From Thermoleophilaceae bacterium (lineage in GTDB: Bacteria; Actinomycetota; Thermoleophilia; Solirubrobacterales; Thermoleophilaceae), in assembly GCA_025928265.1 (NCBI GenBank), contig JAICJV010000009.1, forward strand, positions 1 to 64,000: DNA of 64,000 nucleotides, written 5' to 3'. Every line of letters begins with the position of its first letter. The first letter of the stretch is position 1. This document shows positions 18,865 through 27,779 of this stretch, one piece after another. A model generated the notes under the pieces. The model ran no database searches, was not told where the DNA came from, and saw only the letters and a program-made list of their open reading frames with translations. Both the position numbers and the translations under genes were made by a program.

Positions 18865-18903
18865 TATAGATAGAGCGTGAATGCGTCAGGCCGGCCTCGA
18901 TGA
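18865..18903 (+). promoter_or_regulatory. -10 box (TATAGA) with a leaderless 8-codon upstream ORF
   Basis: TATAGA at 18865-18870 is followed six bases later by GTG (18877), which opens a minimal reading frame (VNASGRPR). Its TGA at 18901-18903 overlaps the ATG of the FAD oxidoreductase gene at 18900 as ATGA. The layout would couple translation of the main gene to the mini-ORF on a leaderless transcript. No -35 is evident, so this is a hypothesis. Confidence 0.35.
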
Positions 18904-20411
18904 GCGGGGCCGAGCGCATCCGGCGACGGGGGATCGTCGGTCCAGCCGTCGTCGAGGTTCAGGGCGCACCGGTGGAGACCGCTGTGCTCGGCGGCGGACC
19001 GGCAGGGCTGACAGCGGCCTATGTGCTCGCCCTGCGCGGGCTTGAGGGCACGGTCTTCGAAGCCGACTCGCAGGTCGGCGGGATCGCGCGCACGGTCGAG
19101 CACGAGGGCTGCCGCTTCGACCTCGGCGGCCACCGCTTCTTCACGAAGCTGCAGCCGATCGAGCGCCTCTGGGAGACGATGCTGGGCGACGAGCTGCTCA
19201 CCCGCCCACGGCTCTCGCGGATCTACTACGACGGCAAGTTCTTCAACTACCCGCTGACCTCGCGCGACGTCGTCGGCCGGCTCGGGCTGCGCGAGTCGAC
19301 GCTCTGCGCGCTGTCGTACCTGTGGGCGCTGCGGCGACGCGGAGGCGAGGCCGAGACGTTCGAGGAGTGGGTGACGATGCGCTTCGGCCGCCGCCTGTAC
19401 GAAACCTTCTTCCGCTCCTACACGGAGAAGGTCTGGGGCATCCCCGGCTCCGACATCCGCGCGCAGTGGGCGGCACAGCGGATCAAGGACTTCTCGCTCT
19501 TCCTGGCGCTGCTGTCGATCCTCGGCGTGCGGCGCCGCAAGATCACGACCCTGATCGAGGAGTTCCGCTACCCGCGGCTCGGCCCCGGACAGATGTGGGA
19601 GGCGTTCCGCACGCGCGTCGAGGGCGCCGGGATCCCCGTCCGCATGCATCACCGTTGCGAGGAGCTGCGCCACCGAGACGGTCGCGTGCTGAGCGTCTGC
19701 GTCAGCTCCGGCGGGACCACGACCGAGTATCCGGTCGACCGCGTCCTGTCGAGCATCCCGCTGAGCGAGCTCGTGCTGTCGCTGTCACCGGCCGCGCCGG
19801 CCGAGGTCGAGGCTGCGGCGCGGCAGCTGAACTACCGCAGCCTGTGCCTCGTCAGCCTGACCACCACCGAGGCCGAGCCGTTCCCCGACAACTGGATCTA
19901 CGTCCACGATCCGCAGACCCGTGCCGGGCGGGTGCAGAACTTCGGTGCCTGGAGCCCCGACATGGTCCCGCCGGGGATGACCTGTCTGGGCGTCGAGTAC
20001 TTCTGCTTCGAGGGCGACGAGCTGTGGAGCATGCCCGAGCGCGAGCACGTCGAGCTGGCCACCCGCGAGCTCGCCCGGATCGGCCTGATCGACCCCGACC
20101 GTGTGGTGGGCGGTACGAAGGTGCGCGTCCCGAAGGCCTATCCGGTCTACGACTCCGGCTACGAGCAGGCGGTCGGCATCCTGCGTGAGCACCTGGAGGG
20201 CTTCACGAACCTGGCCACCTTCGGGCGCAACGGGCTACACCGCTACAACAACCAGGATCACTCGATGTGGACAGCGGTGCTCGCCGCGCTCAACCTGCTC
20301 GACGGCGCCGAGCACGACGTCTGGTCCGTCAACGCGGAAGCCGAGTACCTCGAGGAGGGTGAGGCGGTCGAGGCGCTGCTCGGGCTCGACGCCGACTCCC
20401 TCACCAGGTGA
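18900..20411 (+). CDS. FAD-dependent oxidoreductase (protoporphyrinogen oxidase/UDP-galactopyranose mutase-like)
   Basis: A 503-aa flavoprotein. Dinucleotide-binding TAVLGGGPAGLTAAYVLALRG begins near residue 26, followed by FEADSQVGGIARTVEHEG and FDLGGHRFFTK, a pattern shared by amine-oxidase-type and UDP-galactopyranose-mutase-like proteins. RSYTEKVWGIPGSDI and YNNQDHSMWTAVLAALNLL are other conserved-looking blocks. In a glycan locus a role on a sugar nucleotide or polyprenyl intermediate is plausible. GTG 18972 is an alternative start. The last 154 bp overlap the convergent glycosyltransferase gene. Confidence 0.87.
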   Translation: MSGAERIRRRGIVGPAVVEVQGAPVETAVLGGGPAGLTAAYVLALRGLEGTVFEADSQVGGIARTVEHEGCRFDLGGHRFFTKLQPIERLWETMLGDELLTRPRLSRIYYDGKFFNYPLTSRDVVGRLGLRESTLCALSYLWALRRRGGEAETFEEWVTMRFGRRLYETFFRSYTEKVWGIPGSDIRAQWAAQRIKDFSLFLALLSILGVRRRKITTLIEEFRYPRLGPGQMWEAFRTRVEGAGIPVRMHHRCEELRHRDGRVLSVCVSSGGTTTEYPVDRVLSSIPLSELVLSLSPAAPAEVEAAARQLNYRSLCLVSLTTTEAEPFPDNWIYVHDPQTRAGRVQNFGAWSPDMVPPGMTCLGVEYFCFEGDELWSMPEREHVELATRELARIGLIDPDRVVGGTKVRVPKAYPVYDSGYEQAVGILREHLEGFTNLATFGRNGLHRYNNQDHSMWTAVLAALNLLDGAEHDVWSVNAEAEYLEEGEAVEALLGLDADSLTR

Positions 20412-21295
20412 CGAGCGGCGCCGAGCGGAAGCGCCGCGGCCGCCGCGAGATTGTGGATCACGTGCAGGCCCACGCCGGCAATCGCGCCCGTCACGCCCAG
20501 CCGCCGCGCCAGGAGGGCGTAGAAGCTGCGGTTCAGCACGAGCATCGCCGCCAGCGCGGCCACCGCGGGACCGCGGCGGCGGCCGGCGGCCGCGCCGGCG
20601 AGCGCGACCGAGGCGCCCAGGCTCGCACGCTCGCGCCAGCCGACGTTCATCGCGGCCGGGGCCGAGCGTGTACGCAGGATCAGCTCGACCCACGGGACGC
20701 CGCGGCGCATCACGTCGGTCCAGAGCATCAGCCCGAGCGTCCAGCGCTTCGTGTGGGTGCCCTGGATCGCCGGGTCGAGCACGATCCGCGCGCCGCCGGC
20801 GATCAGCCGCACGCCGAGCTCGACGTCCTCGATCCCGGGACCCGGGAAGAGCTCTTCATCGAAGCCGCCCGCCGCGACGGCGGCCTCGCGGCGAATCGCG
20901 CCGATGCCGCCCCAGTAGGTGTGGGCGACGCCCGCTCCGCGCTGGTGCACGTGGTGGTGGAGCAGGTTGCGAAACTGCGACACGATCCCGGGGGCGCTCG
21001 GCATGTCGTCGTAGGAGCCGAAGGCCGCGGTCAGGCCGGGGTCCCCGTCGAGCGCGGCGCGCAGCCTGCCGAGCGCTCCGGGTGCGAGCAGGATGTCGGC
21101 GTCGATGAAGGCGACCGCGTCGCCGGTCGCGCGCCACAGGCCGATGTTGCGCGCCGCCGCCGGGCCGGCGCTGGGCGGTCCCTCGACGACGATCAGCTCG
21201 TCGCCGTCGCACATCTGGCCGCGGATCGCGGTCAGGCAACGCGGCAGGGACGGCTGGTGGTTCGTCGCCGGAACGACGATGCTGAGCGTCGTCAC
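20258..21295 (-). CDS. Glycosyltransferase family 2
   Basis: A 345-aa protein starting at GTG 21295 (MTTLSIVVPATNHQPSLPRC). GT-A features: ARNIGLWRATGDAVAFIDADIL containing the DxD-type motif, GGIGAIRREAAVAAGGFDE, and GPGIEDVELGVRLIAGG for the ED acceptor motif. One or two hydrophobic helices follow near the C-terminus. The track ORF begins far upstream (21685) in the antisense of the next gene and is not credible there. The last roughly 50 codons run over the 3' end of the FAD gene and are low complexity, so the natural C-terminus is probably near GAARHLV. Confidence 0.87.
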   Translation of the reverse strand: MTTLSIVVPATNHQPSLPRCLTAIRGQMCDGDELIVVEGPPSAGPAAARNIGLWRATGDAVAFIDADILLAPGALGRLRAALDGDPGLTAAFGSYDDMPSAPGIVSQFRNLLHHHVHQRGAGVAHTYWGGIGAIRREAAVAAGGFDEELFPGPGIEDVELGVRLIAGGARIVLDPAIQGTHTKRWTLGLMLWTDVMRRGVPWVELILRTRSAPAAMNVGWRERASLGASVALAGAAAGRRRGPAVAALAAMLVLNRSFYALLARRLGVTGAIAGVGLHVIHNLAAAAALPLGAARHLVRESASSPSSASTASPSSRYSASALTDQTSCSAPSSRLSAASTAVHIE

Positions 21296-21351
21296 AGGGT
21301 GAGGGTAAGCGGCGAGGTGCCGGATTCGCCACCTCCGGCGGTGACACGCCG

Positions 21352-24300
21352 ATGACGCAGGAACCGTGGCGAGGCTGGTCGGCGCAGCGGACGCTGACCT
21401 GGGGGCAGGCGGCCGGCGCGATCCTGCTCGTCGCCGCCGCGGCCGCCGTCGCGGTCGTGTTCGGGCCGCGCTGGGTGGCGATCGCCGCGGTCGCCGCCGG
21501 GACGGTCGTGTTCGGGCTGACCACGCTTGCGCGGCTCGCCTACCTGTGGCGCGGCGCCCAGCGTCGCTCCGAGGAGCCGGCGCCCGTTGCCGGCACCGAC
21601 GACCCCGACCTTCCCCGCTACACGGTGCTCGTAGCCCTCTATCGCGAGGCGGACGTGGTCGACGGCCTGTGCGCCGCGCTCGCACGGCTCGACTACCCGC
21701 CCGCGCTGCTCGAGGTGCTGCTGCTCGTGGAGCACGACGACCCCGACACCGCCCACGCCTGCGAGCTGGCGTTGCGGCCCGGCTGGCAGATCCTCGTGGT
21801 CCCGCCGGGCGTGCCGCGCACGAAGCCGCGCGCCCTCAACCACGGCCTCGAGCACGCGACCGGAGAGCTGCTCACGATCTTCGACGCCGAGGACCGGCCG
21901 GAGCCCGACCAGCTCCTGAAGGCCGTGGCCGAGCTTCGCCGCCGCCCGGCCGAGGTCGCGGCGCTGCAGGCGCGACTGGACTTCTACAACGCGCGCCAGA
22001 ACCACCTCACCCGCTGGTTCACGTGCGACTACGCGACGCACTTCGGCTGCTACCTCGAGGGGATCGCGCGGGTCGGCCATGCGCTGCCGCTCGGCGGGAC
22101 CTCGACGCACTTCCGGGCCGCCGCGGTACGCGCGGTCGGCGGCTGGGACCCCTGGAACGTGACCGAGGACTGCGAGCTGGGCATGCGCCTGGCGGCGGCG
22201 GGATACCGGGCCGAGACGCTCGCCTCCACCACGTGGGAGGAGGCGGTCCCGCGAACGGGCGCGTGGATCCGGCAGCGCTCGCGCTGGGTGAAGGGGTTCA
22301 CGCAGACCGCGCTCGCGATGCTGCGCGCGCCGGTCGCGACCGCGCGCTCGATGGGGACGCGGCGCTACCTCGCTGCGCTGCTCGTGGTCGGCGGAGTTCC
22401 GGTCGTGCTGATGCTCCAGCTGGTGTCCTGGGCGCTGGTCGGGCTCTATGCCGGGATGCGGCTGGCCGGTGCGGACGTCGCGCCGATCGAGGCGGTCTTC
22501 CCCGAGCCCCTGCTGACGATCGGGACGCTGTCGCTCCTCTGCGGCAACTTCGCGATCCTGCTCGCGCACGTCGCGGAGGTCTACCGCGAGCGGCGCTACT
22601 TCCTGGTCGCGCACGCGATCGCCCTTCCGCTCTACTGGCTGCTGGCCTCCCTCGCCGCGTGGCGCGGGGTCGCTCAGCTCCTGCGCCGGCCGCATCACTG
22701 GGAGAAGACCCGCCACGGGCTCGCTCCGCCCGCCGTGGCAGCCGTGCCTGCTGCAGTGGCCGCCGAGGTCCCGGCGCTCGCCCCGGCGGCACGCGCACCC
22801 GTCGTCGCCGGTGCCGGCGCTACCGCGGCCACCGCGGTCCTCGCCCCGCCGCCGGCAGCACCGCTCGCGGGCGCGGGCAACGGCCGTCCCCAGGGGCCGC
22901 TCGCGCCGCCGCCCTCGCGGCCGGACGGCCCGGTCCCGGTCGCGCATCCTCGCCGCCGGCTGCGCTTCGATCCGTGGCTCGCGGCGGCGCTCGCGCTCGC
23001 CGCGGGCGCGCTCGGCGCGGCGGTCGCGTTCGTCGCGGGCCGCGGGGAGATCCTCGGCTTCGGGGACGCGGCGTCGCACACGATCATCCCGCGTCGCGTG
23101 CTCGCCGAGGGACTGCGCCAGATCGGGACCCACTGGACGCCGCTGTTCCACATCCTCGAGCTGCCGTTCGTGGCGATCGGGCCGCTCTACCGCAGCGGCG
23201 CCGCCGGAACCGTCGTGTCGGTCATCGCCTCGTTCGTCACCGTCTTCTGCGTCTACCGGCTGGCGCTGCTCCTGGGCGGGCGGCGGTCGCTCGCGCTGGC
23301 GGCGGCGGTGCTGCTCGTCTCGAGCCCGAACGTGCTGCTCGCCGGCGTCATCCCGATGCAGCCCGCCACGATCATGGCGAGCACCACCGCGGCGGTCTAC
23401 CTGCTCGCGCTGTGGGCTCGCTCGGACGGGCGCACGTCGCTGCTGGTGGGCGCCGGGCTCGCCTTCAGCGTCGCGACGCTCGCGCACTTCGACGCCTGGG
23501 CGCTGTTCCCGCTCGGCGTCGCCGCTGTCGTGCCGGTTGCCTACCTGCGCCGCCGATCGCGCGCCGAGGCGGGTGCGACGGCGCTCGTCTGGGTGCTCGC
23601 CGCGGGCTACGGGATAGCTCTGTTCCTGGTGATGAACATCCTCATCTACGAGACGCCGTTCGCGTTCCTGCGCGACGGCCAGATCCGCTTCGGCCACGCG
23701 CCCGGATCGCCGATCACGCCCGAGCACGGGCTGAGTGGTGTCACGGCCTATCCGGTTGCCGCCTGGTACGTGGCCGGCCCGGCGCTCGCCGTCGCCGGGG
23801 TCGCGGGTGCGCTGATGTTCGCCTGGCGCAACCGGCGCGACCCTTCGCGCCTGGTCGGGCTACTGCTCTTCTATCCGCTCGCCTGGTACACGTTCCAGGC
23901 GCTCAGCAAGGGCAGCTACATCCTGCCGGCCGATCGCCTGGCCGACTGGACCCACCTGCGCTACGCGATCCCGATCGTGCCCGCGCTGGCGGTCTTCGCG
24001 GCGGTCGGGCTGCGCAGCCGCGTGGTGGTGGCCGCGGCCACCGCGGCGGTGCTCGCGAGCGTCGTGGTGATGCTCGGCGACAACCGCGTCGCGGGCTGGC
24101 TCGATCTCCGCCAGGAGGACGCCGGCGCGCTCAGCCGCCAACTCGACCCGGCCGCGACATGGTTCGCGGAGCACGCCCGCGACGGTCGCGTCTGGCTGCC
24201 GCTCTCCGACCCGGTCAACGATCGCTTCGAGCTGCTCACCGGCACCTCGGTCGAGCGCTTCGTCGACACCACCGACACGCGCCCCTGGCGGCATCTGCGA

Positions 24301-24489
24301 AGCCGCCCGCAGGACGCGCGCGAGCTCGGCGTTCGCTGGATCGTGCGAGTCGGCCAGGCGCCCCCCGAGGCGTTCGATCGAGCCGTCGCGGTGACCGGGG
24401 CCCGGCACTGCTTCTCCCACGTCGAGCCGGTCCAGGCGACCGTCGAGGTATACGCGCTCGGCGGGCCCTGCACGAGCACCCCTGAGTGA
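21352..24489 (+). CDS. Two-domain glycosyltransferase: GT2 fused to a GT-C (mannosyltransferase-like) domain
   Basis: A 1045-aa membrane protein. Residues about 20-460 are a processive-type GT2 module: two N-terminal membrane helices, YTVLVALYREADVVDGL, IFDAEDRPEPDQL, VTEDCELGMRLAAAGY and QRSRWVKGFTQTAL (QxxRW), then several membrane helices. A Pro/Ala-rich linker (about 475-545) leads to a second module with about ten hydrophobic segments and an early acidic loop (ILGFGDAASHTIIPRRVL), as in GT39/ArnT-like GT-C enzymes that use polyprenyl-phosphate sugars. Having both in one chain suggests that the GT2 half makes a lipid-linked sugar which the GT-C half uses. Divergent from the GT2 gene by 56 bp. 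Confidence 0.9.
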   Translation: MTQEPWRGWSAQRTLTWGQAAGAILLVAAAAAVAVVFGPRWVAIAAVAAGTVVFGLTTLARLAYLWRGAQRRSEEPAPVAGTDDPDLPRYTVLVALYREADVVDGLCAALARLDYPPALLEVLLLVEHDDPDTAHACELALRPGWQILVVPPGVPRTKPRALNHGLEHATGELLTIFDAEDRPEPDQLLKAVAELRRRPAEVAALQARLDFYNARQNHLTRWFTCDYATHFGCYLEGIARVGHALPLGGTSTHFRAAAVRAVGGWDPWNVTEDCELGMRLAAAGYRAETLASTTWEEAVPRTGAWIRQRSRWVKGFTQTALAMLRAPVATARSMGTRRYLAALLVVGGVPVVLMLQLVSWALVGLYAGMRLAGADVAPIEAVFPEPLLTIGTLSLLCGNFAILLAHVAEVYRERRYFLVAHAIALPLYWLLASLAAWRGVAQLLRRPHHWEKTRHGLAPPAVAAVPAAVAAEVPALAPAARAPVVAGAGATAATAVLAPPPAAPLAGAGNGRPQGPLAPPPSRPDGPVPVAHPRRRLRFDPWLAAALALAAGALGAAVAFVAGRGEILGFGDAASHTIIPRRVLAEGLRQIGTHWTPLFHILELPFVAIGPLYRSGAAGTVVSVIASFVTVFCVYRLALLLGGRRSLALAAAVLLVSSPNVLLAGVIPMQPATIMASTTAAVYLLALWARSDGRTSLLVGAGLAFSVATLAHFDAWALFPLGVAAVVPVAYLRRRSRAEAGATALVWVLAAGYGIALFLVMNILIYETPFAFLRDGQIRFGHAPGSPITPEHGLSGVTAYPVAAWYVAGPALAVAGVAGALMFAWRNRRDPSRLVGLLLFYPLAWYTFQALSKGSYILPADRLADWTHLRYAIPIVPALAVFAAVGLRSRVVVAAATAAVLASVVVMLGDNRVAGWLDLRQEDAGALSRQLDPAATWFAEHARDGRVWLPLSDPVNDRFELLTGTSVERFVDTTDTRPWRHLRSRPQDARELGVRWIVRVGQAPPEAFDRAVAVTGARHCFSHVEPVQATVEVYALGGPCTSTPE

Positions 24490-24542
24490 CGCTGGACCGC
24501 GGGCGTATGATCGGTTTTCGGGACCCGAGCAGGAGGTACAGG

Positions 24543-24767
24543 ATGTCGCGCCTGATCCGCATGGACCACACCGGGCACTCGACTCTCGCCGAGTGGAGTA
24601 CCGAAGATCAGGCGGCGTACGACGTCGCCGTCGAGGAGTTCCGCCGCCAGCTCGACGAGGGCTACATCGGCGTGCTGAACGACGGGCCGGGGCAGGCGAC
24701 GCAGGTGCGCGAGCTGCCGCGTGAGGCGGACCTCGTCATCATGCGCCGCCCCATAGCGGGAGGCTAA
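24543..24767 (+). CDS. Small protein of unknown function
   Basis: 74 aa, starting at ATG 24543 behind a strong Shine-Dalgarno (AGGAGG, six bases upstream); the track's 24486 start lacks one. The sequence is soluble and mixed (MSRLIRMDHTGHSTLAEW, VAVEEFRRQLDEGYIGVL, READLVIMRRPIAGG). No family recognised. The clear ribosome binding site makes a real gene likely. Confidence 0.75.
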   Translation: MSRLIRMDHTGHSTLAEWSTEDQAAYDVAVEEFRRQLDEGYIGVLNDGPGQATQVRELPREADLVIMRRPIAGG

Positions 24768-24784
24768 CCCCGCGGGGGCGCTGA

Positions 24785-25423
24785 ATGAGCACCGACGCCG
24801 TGCTTCCCGAGCTCGCCTCGGTCCCGTGGCGCGAGCGCACCACGCCGGCGTCGATCGCGCGGCGCGGGCAGTGGTGGACCGCCTACACCGTCGGCCACGT
24901 CATCCCGTTCCTGGCGGCGGCGACCGCGTTGATGCTGCTGAACCCGATCGCGCTGCCGGTGGCGGCCGCGTGCCTGGCGCACGCGTGGATCATCCCCGAG
25001 CTGTACGCGTTCCGCGGCGCGAACGTGGTGCGCGGCAAGGACGCCAGGGATGCGAAGTCCGAGCGCGTCGCGCAGGGGCTGCTCGGCGACCTGCTCGGCC
25101 ACGACGAGCGCGAGCTCCAGCGTCGCACCGGGCTCGCCCTCGAGCGCGGGAGGCTCGGCGTCTGGCTCGTGGGCGAGGCGGGCGCGCTGCTCGTGCGGTC
25201 CGGCGGCCATCGCGTGCACTGCTACTGCGTCGGAGTGCCGGACGCGGACCTGCCGCCGTCCGACCGGATCGCCCACCTGCTGCTCGCGCTCCGCACCGAC
25301 GAGGCGGGCTTCGCCACCGTCGCGAACCACGCCTTCTCGGGCGCTCCGTGGCGGCTTCGCCGGCGCCTCTCGCTGGAGGCGCGCGAGGCGCTGGACGCTG
25401 CACGCCGCGCTGCGCTTAGATAG
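24785..25423 (+). CDS. Membrane-associated protein of unknown function
   Basis: 212 aa. Two adjacent hydrophobic stretches (VGHVIPFLAAATALMLL and PIALPVAAACLAHAWII) occupy residues about 38-75. The rest is soluble, with GLLGDLLGHDERELQRRTGL and LGVWLVGEAGALLVRSGG. It ends 6 bp before ndh and may be co-transcribed with it. No family recognised. Confidence 0.7.
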   Translation: MSTDAVLPELASVPWRERTTPASIARRGQWWTAYTVGHVIPFLAAATALMLLNPIALPVAAACLAHAWIIPELYAFRGANVVRGKDARDAKSERVAQGLLGDLLGHDERELQRRTGLALERGRLGVWLVGEAGALLVRSGGHRVHCYCVGVPDADLPPSDRIAHLLLALRTDEAGFATVANHAFSGAPWRLRRRLSLEAREALDAARRAALR

Positions 25424-25429
25424 CCGCAG

Positions 25430-26794
25430 ATGGCCTGGAACGTCGTCATAGCCGGCGGCGGGTTCGGCGGGTTCTACGCCGCCCGCCACCTGGAGCGCCT
25501 GATGCCGCATCAGAGCGCGCGGATCACGCTGATCAGCGACGTGAACTTCCTGCTCTACACGCCGCTGCTGCCGGGCGCCGCATCGGGCACCCTCGAGCCT
25601 CGGCACGTGGTGATCCCGCTGCGCGAGGAGCTCGAGCGCACGAACGTCCGCATCGGGCGCGTGACGGGCCTCGACCCCGATGCGCGCCGGCTCCGGTTCA
25701 CCGGACCGCTCGGCACCGAGGAGTCGATCGGGTACGACCAGCTCATCCTCGGGCTGGGCTCGGTCTCGCGCGTCTACCCGATCCCGGGGCTCGCGGAGCA
25801 CGGGCTCGGCTTCAAGACGATCGCCGAGGCCACGGCCCTGCGCAACCGCGCGTTGCTCAACCTGGAGATCGCCGAGTCGATGGACGATCCGGAGGAGCGC
25901 GTTCCGTACCTCACCTTCGTCTTCGTCGGGGCGGGTTACGCCGGCGTCGAGGGCATCGCAGAGATGCAGGACCTGGTGGCCGACGTGATCCATCGCTATC
26001 CCCGCTGCCGCGAACAGGGCACGCGCTGGGTGCTGGTCGAGGCGCTGCCGCAGATCATGCCGGAGATCCCGGAGGATCTGGCCGAGTTCGCCACGCGCGA
26101 GTTGCGCGGCCGCGGAATCGAGGTGAAGACGGGCGTGCGCATGAACGGCTGCACCGAGGACACCGTCGAGCTGGCCGACGGCGACGTGATCCGCGCGCGC
26201 ACGCTCTGCTGGACCGCCGGCGTCAAGTCACCGGGTGTGGTCCGCGACCTCGGGCTGCCGCTCCACGAGAGCGGGCGCATCGACGTGGACGCCACCCTGC
26301 GCGTGAAGGGCCGCGACGACGTGTGGGCCGTCGGCGACTCGGCGGCGGTACCCGATCCGGCGAAGCACTACAAGGGCCTGTGCCCGCCCACCGCGCAGCA
26401 CTCGATGCGGCAGGGCAAGCTCGCGGCGGGCAACGTGGCCGCCACGATCGGCCACGGGAAGGTGCGGAAGTTCCGCTACAAGACCCTTGGCGTGTTCGTG
26501 GACATGGGCCGCCACCAGGCCGTGGCCACGATGGTCGGCGTGAAGCTGCGCGGCTTCCCGGCATGGTTCGCGGCACGGACCTACCACCTCGCGCTCATGC
26601 CCGGCACCGCGCGGCGGGCACGGCTCATGTTCGACTGGACCGTCGGGCTCTTCTTCGGCCACTCGTCGTCCGAGCTTGGACAGCTCGGTCATCCGCCCGA
26701 CCTCATGGGCTACGTGGAGACGCCGTCGCACCAGCCTCACGCCCACGAGACGGTGTCGGGCGAGGACCCGGTACGCGCGGCAGCCAAGGGCTGA
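25430..26794 (+). CDS. ndh: Type II NADH dehydrogenase (NDH-2)
   Basis: A 454-aa peripheral membrane flavoprotein that passes electrons from NADH to quinone without proton pumping. FAD site VVIAGGGFGGFYAARHL at the N-terminus, NADH site TFVFVGAGYAGVEGIAEM near residue 165, then TLCWTAGVKSPGVV and the late FAD-binding DVWAVGDSAAVPDP. A C-terminal region (WFAARTYHLALMPGTARRARLMFDW) would serve membrane association. Menaquinone from the men genes in this window is the likely acceptor. The next gene starts 1 bp after its stop. Confidence 0.92.
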   Translation: MAWNVVIAGGGFGGFYAARHLERLMPHQSARITLISDVNFLLYTPLLPGAASGTLEPRHVVIPLREELERTNVRIGRVTGLDPDARRLRFTGPLGTEESIGYDQLILGLGSVSRVYPIPGLAEHGLGFKTIAEATALRNRALLNLEIAESMDDPEERVPYLTFVFVGAGYAGVEGIAEMQDLVADVIHRYPRCREQGTRWVLVEALPQIMPEIPEDLAEFATRELRGRGIEVKTGVRMNGCTEDTVELADGDVIRARTLCWTAGVKSPGVVRDLGLPLHESGRIDVDATLRVKGRDDVWAVGDSAAVPDPAKHYKGLCPPTAQHSMRQGKLAAGNVAATIGHGKVRKFRYKTLGVFVDMGRHQAVATMVGVKLRGFPAWFAARTYHLALMPGTARRARLMFDWTVGLFFGHSSSELGQLGHPPDLMGYVETPSHQPHAHETVSGEDPVRAAAKG

Positions 26795-26795
26795 C

Positions 26796-27746
26796 GTGGC
26801 CGCCGTCGAGCTCACCTTCCGGGACGGGACGGCATCTGACCTCGAGACCACGTTCGCGCTGTCGGAGCAGGCGATGTACGACTCGGGCACCCGGCAGGGG
26901 ATCATCCCGCCGGGTCGCGAGCTCACGCCGCAGAACATCCACGCCGACTGGGTGCGTCAGCGCCAGGTCGTGGAGTTCATCGCGGCGCAGCCCGGCCGCT
27001 ACGTGATCGCAGAGGAAGAGGGCGTGCCGGTCGCCTACGCGCGGGTGGTCCGCTTCCCGCGCATGGAGGAGCTCACGGAGTTGATGGTGATGCCCGAGCA
27101 GCAGGGGCGCGGGATCGGGCGGCGGCTCCTGGAGGTGGCGTGGCCGGGGGACCCGAGCGCCGACCTCGGGCGCGTCGTGGTGGCCGCCGGCGCCCAGAGC
27201 GATCTGTCGCTCTACCTCGAGTTCGGCGTGATGCCGGTCGCCGGGCATTGGCACATGCGCCAGCGCACGGACGTCTACCTCGAGCGCCGCGCACACGAGA
27301 TCGAGACGACCGACCCGGCGGTCCACCTGCTCAAGCCCGACCGGGCGGTGGCGGAGTGGATGCGACTCGAGCCCCAGGCGATCGGCCACGAGCGGCCCGC
27401 CCTGCACGAGTTCTTCGCGCGCGACCGCAACTGCCTCGCCGCTCTCGATCCGCAGACGGGCGAGGCGGGGGCGCTGTGCTGGGTGTCGAGCGAGGGCGAG
27501 ATCGGGCCCGCCGTGGCCTTGCGGCCGGGCGGCCTCGTGCCGGTCATCATCGCGGCGCTCGACCGCGTGGCGATGACCCAGGAGCCCGCCCACCTCAGCG
27601 TGTTCAGCACGTCGCTGTCGTGGTGGCTCCTGCGCCGCCTCCGCACGCTCGGCTTTCGGGTCTTCTGGCCCAGCTGGGTGCTGTGCTCGATCCCGCTCCC
27701 CGGGCTCGACCGCTACGTGCCCACGCGCCCGCCGCATCTTCTTTAA
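26796..27746 (+). CDS. GNAT-family acetyltransferase
   Basis: 316 aa with an N-terminal GNAT domain: VIAEEEGVPVAYARVV, LTELMVMPEQQGRGIGRRLLEVA (acetyl-CoA loop Q-x-x-G-x-G) and LYLEFGVMPVAGHWHMR. Residues about 170-316 look like a second, degenerate GNAT-like half with no visible acetyl-CoA loop. Start taken at GTG 26796, one base after the ndh stop. Substrate unknown. An AAGAAGCGCTTC-type palindrome follows the stop. Confidence 0.8.
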   Translation: MAAVELTFRDGTASDLETTFALSEQAMYDSGTRQGIIPPGRELTPQNIHADWVRQRQVVEFIAAQPGRYVIAEEEGVPVAYARVVRFPRMEELTELMVMPEQQGRGIGRRLLEVAWPGDPSADLGRVVVAAGAQSDLSLYLEFGVMPVAGHWHMRQRTDVYLERRAHEIETTDPAVHLLKPDRAVAEWMRLEPQAIGHERPALHEFFARDRNCLAALDPQTGEAGALCWVSSEGEIGPAVALRPGGLVPVIIAALDRVAMTQEPAHLSVFSTSLSWWLLRRLRTLGFRVFWPSWVLCSIPLPGLDRYVPTRPPHLL

Positions 27747-27779
27747 GAAGCGCTTCAGATGCGTGCCACAATGGACGCC

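Noticed and set aside
27759-27779. Earlier ATG starts for the small membrane protein
   Set aside because: Possible, but a -10-like CACAAT lies between them and the last ATG, and the extra residues add nothing recognisable.
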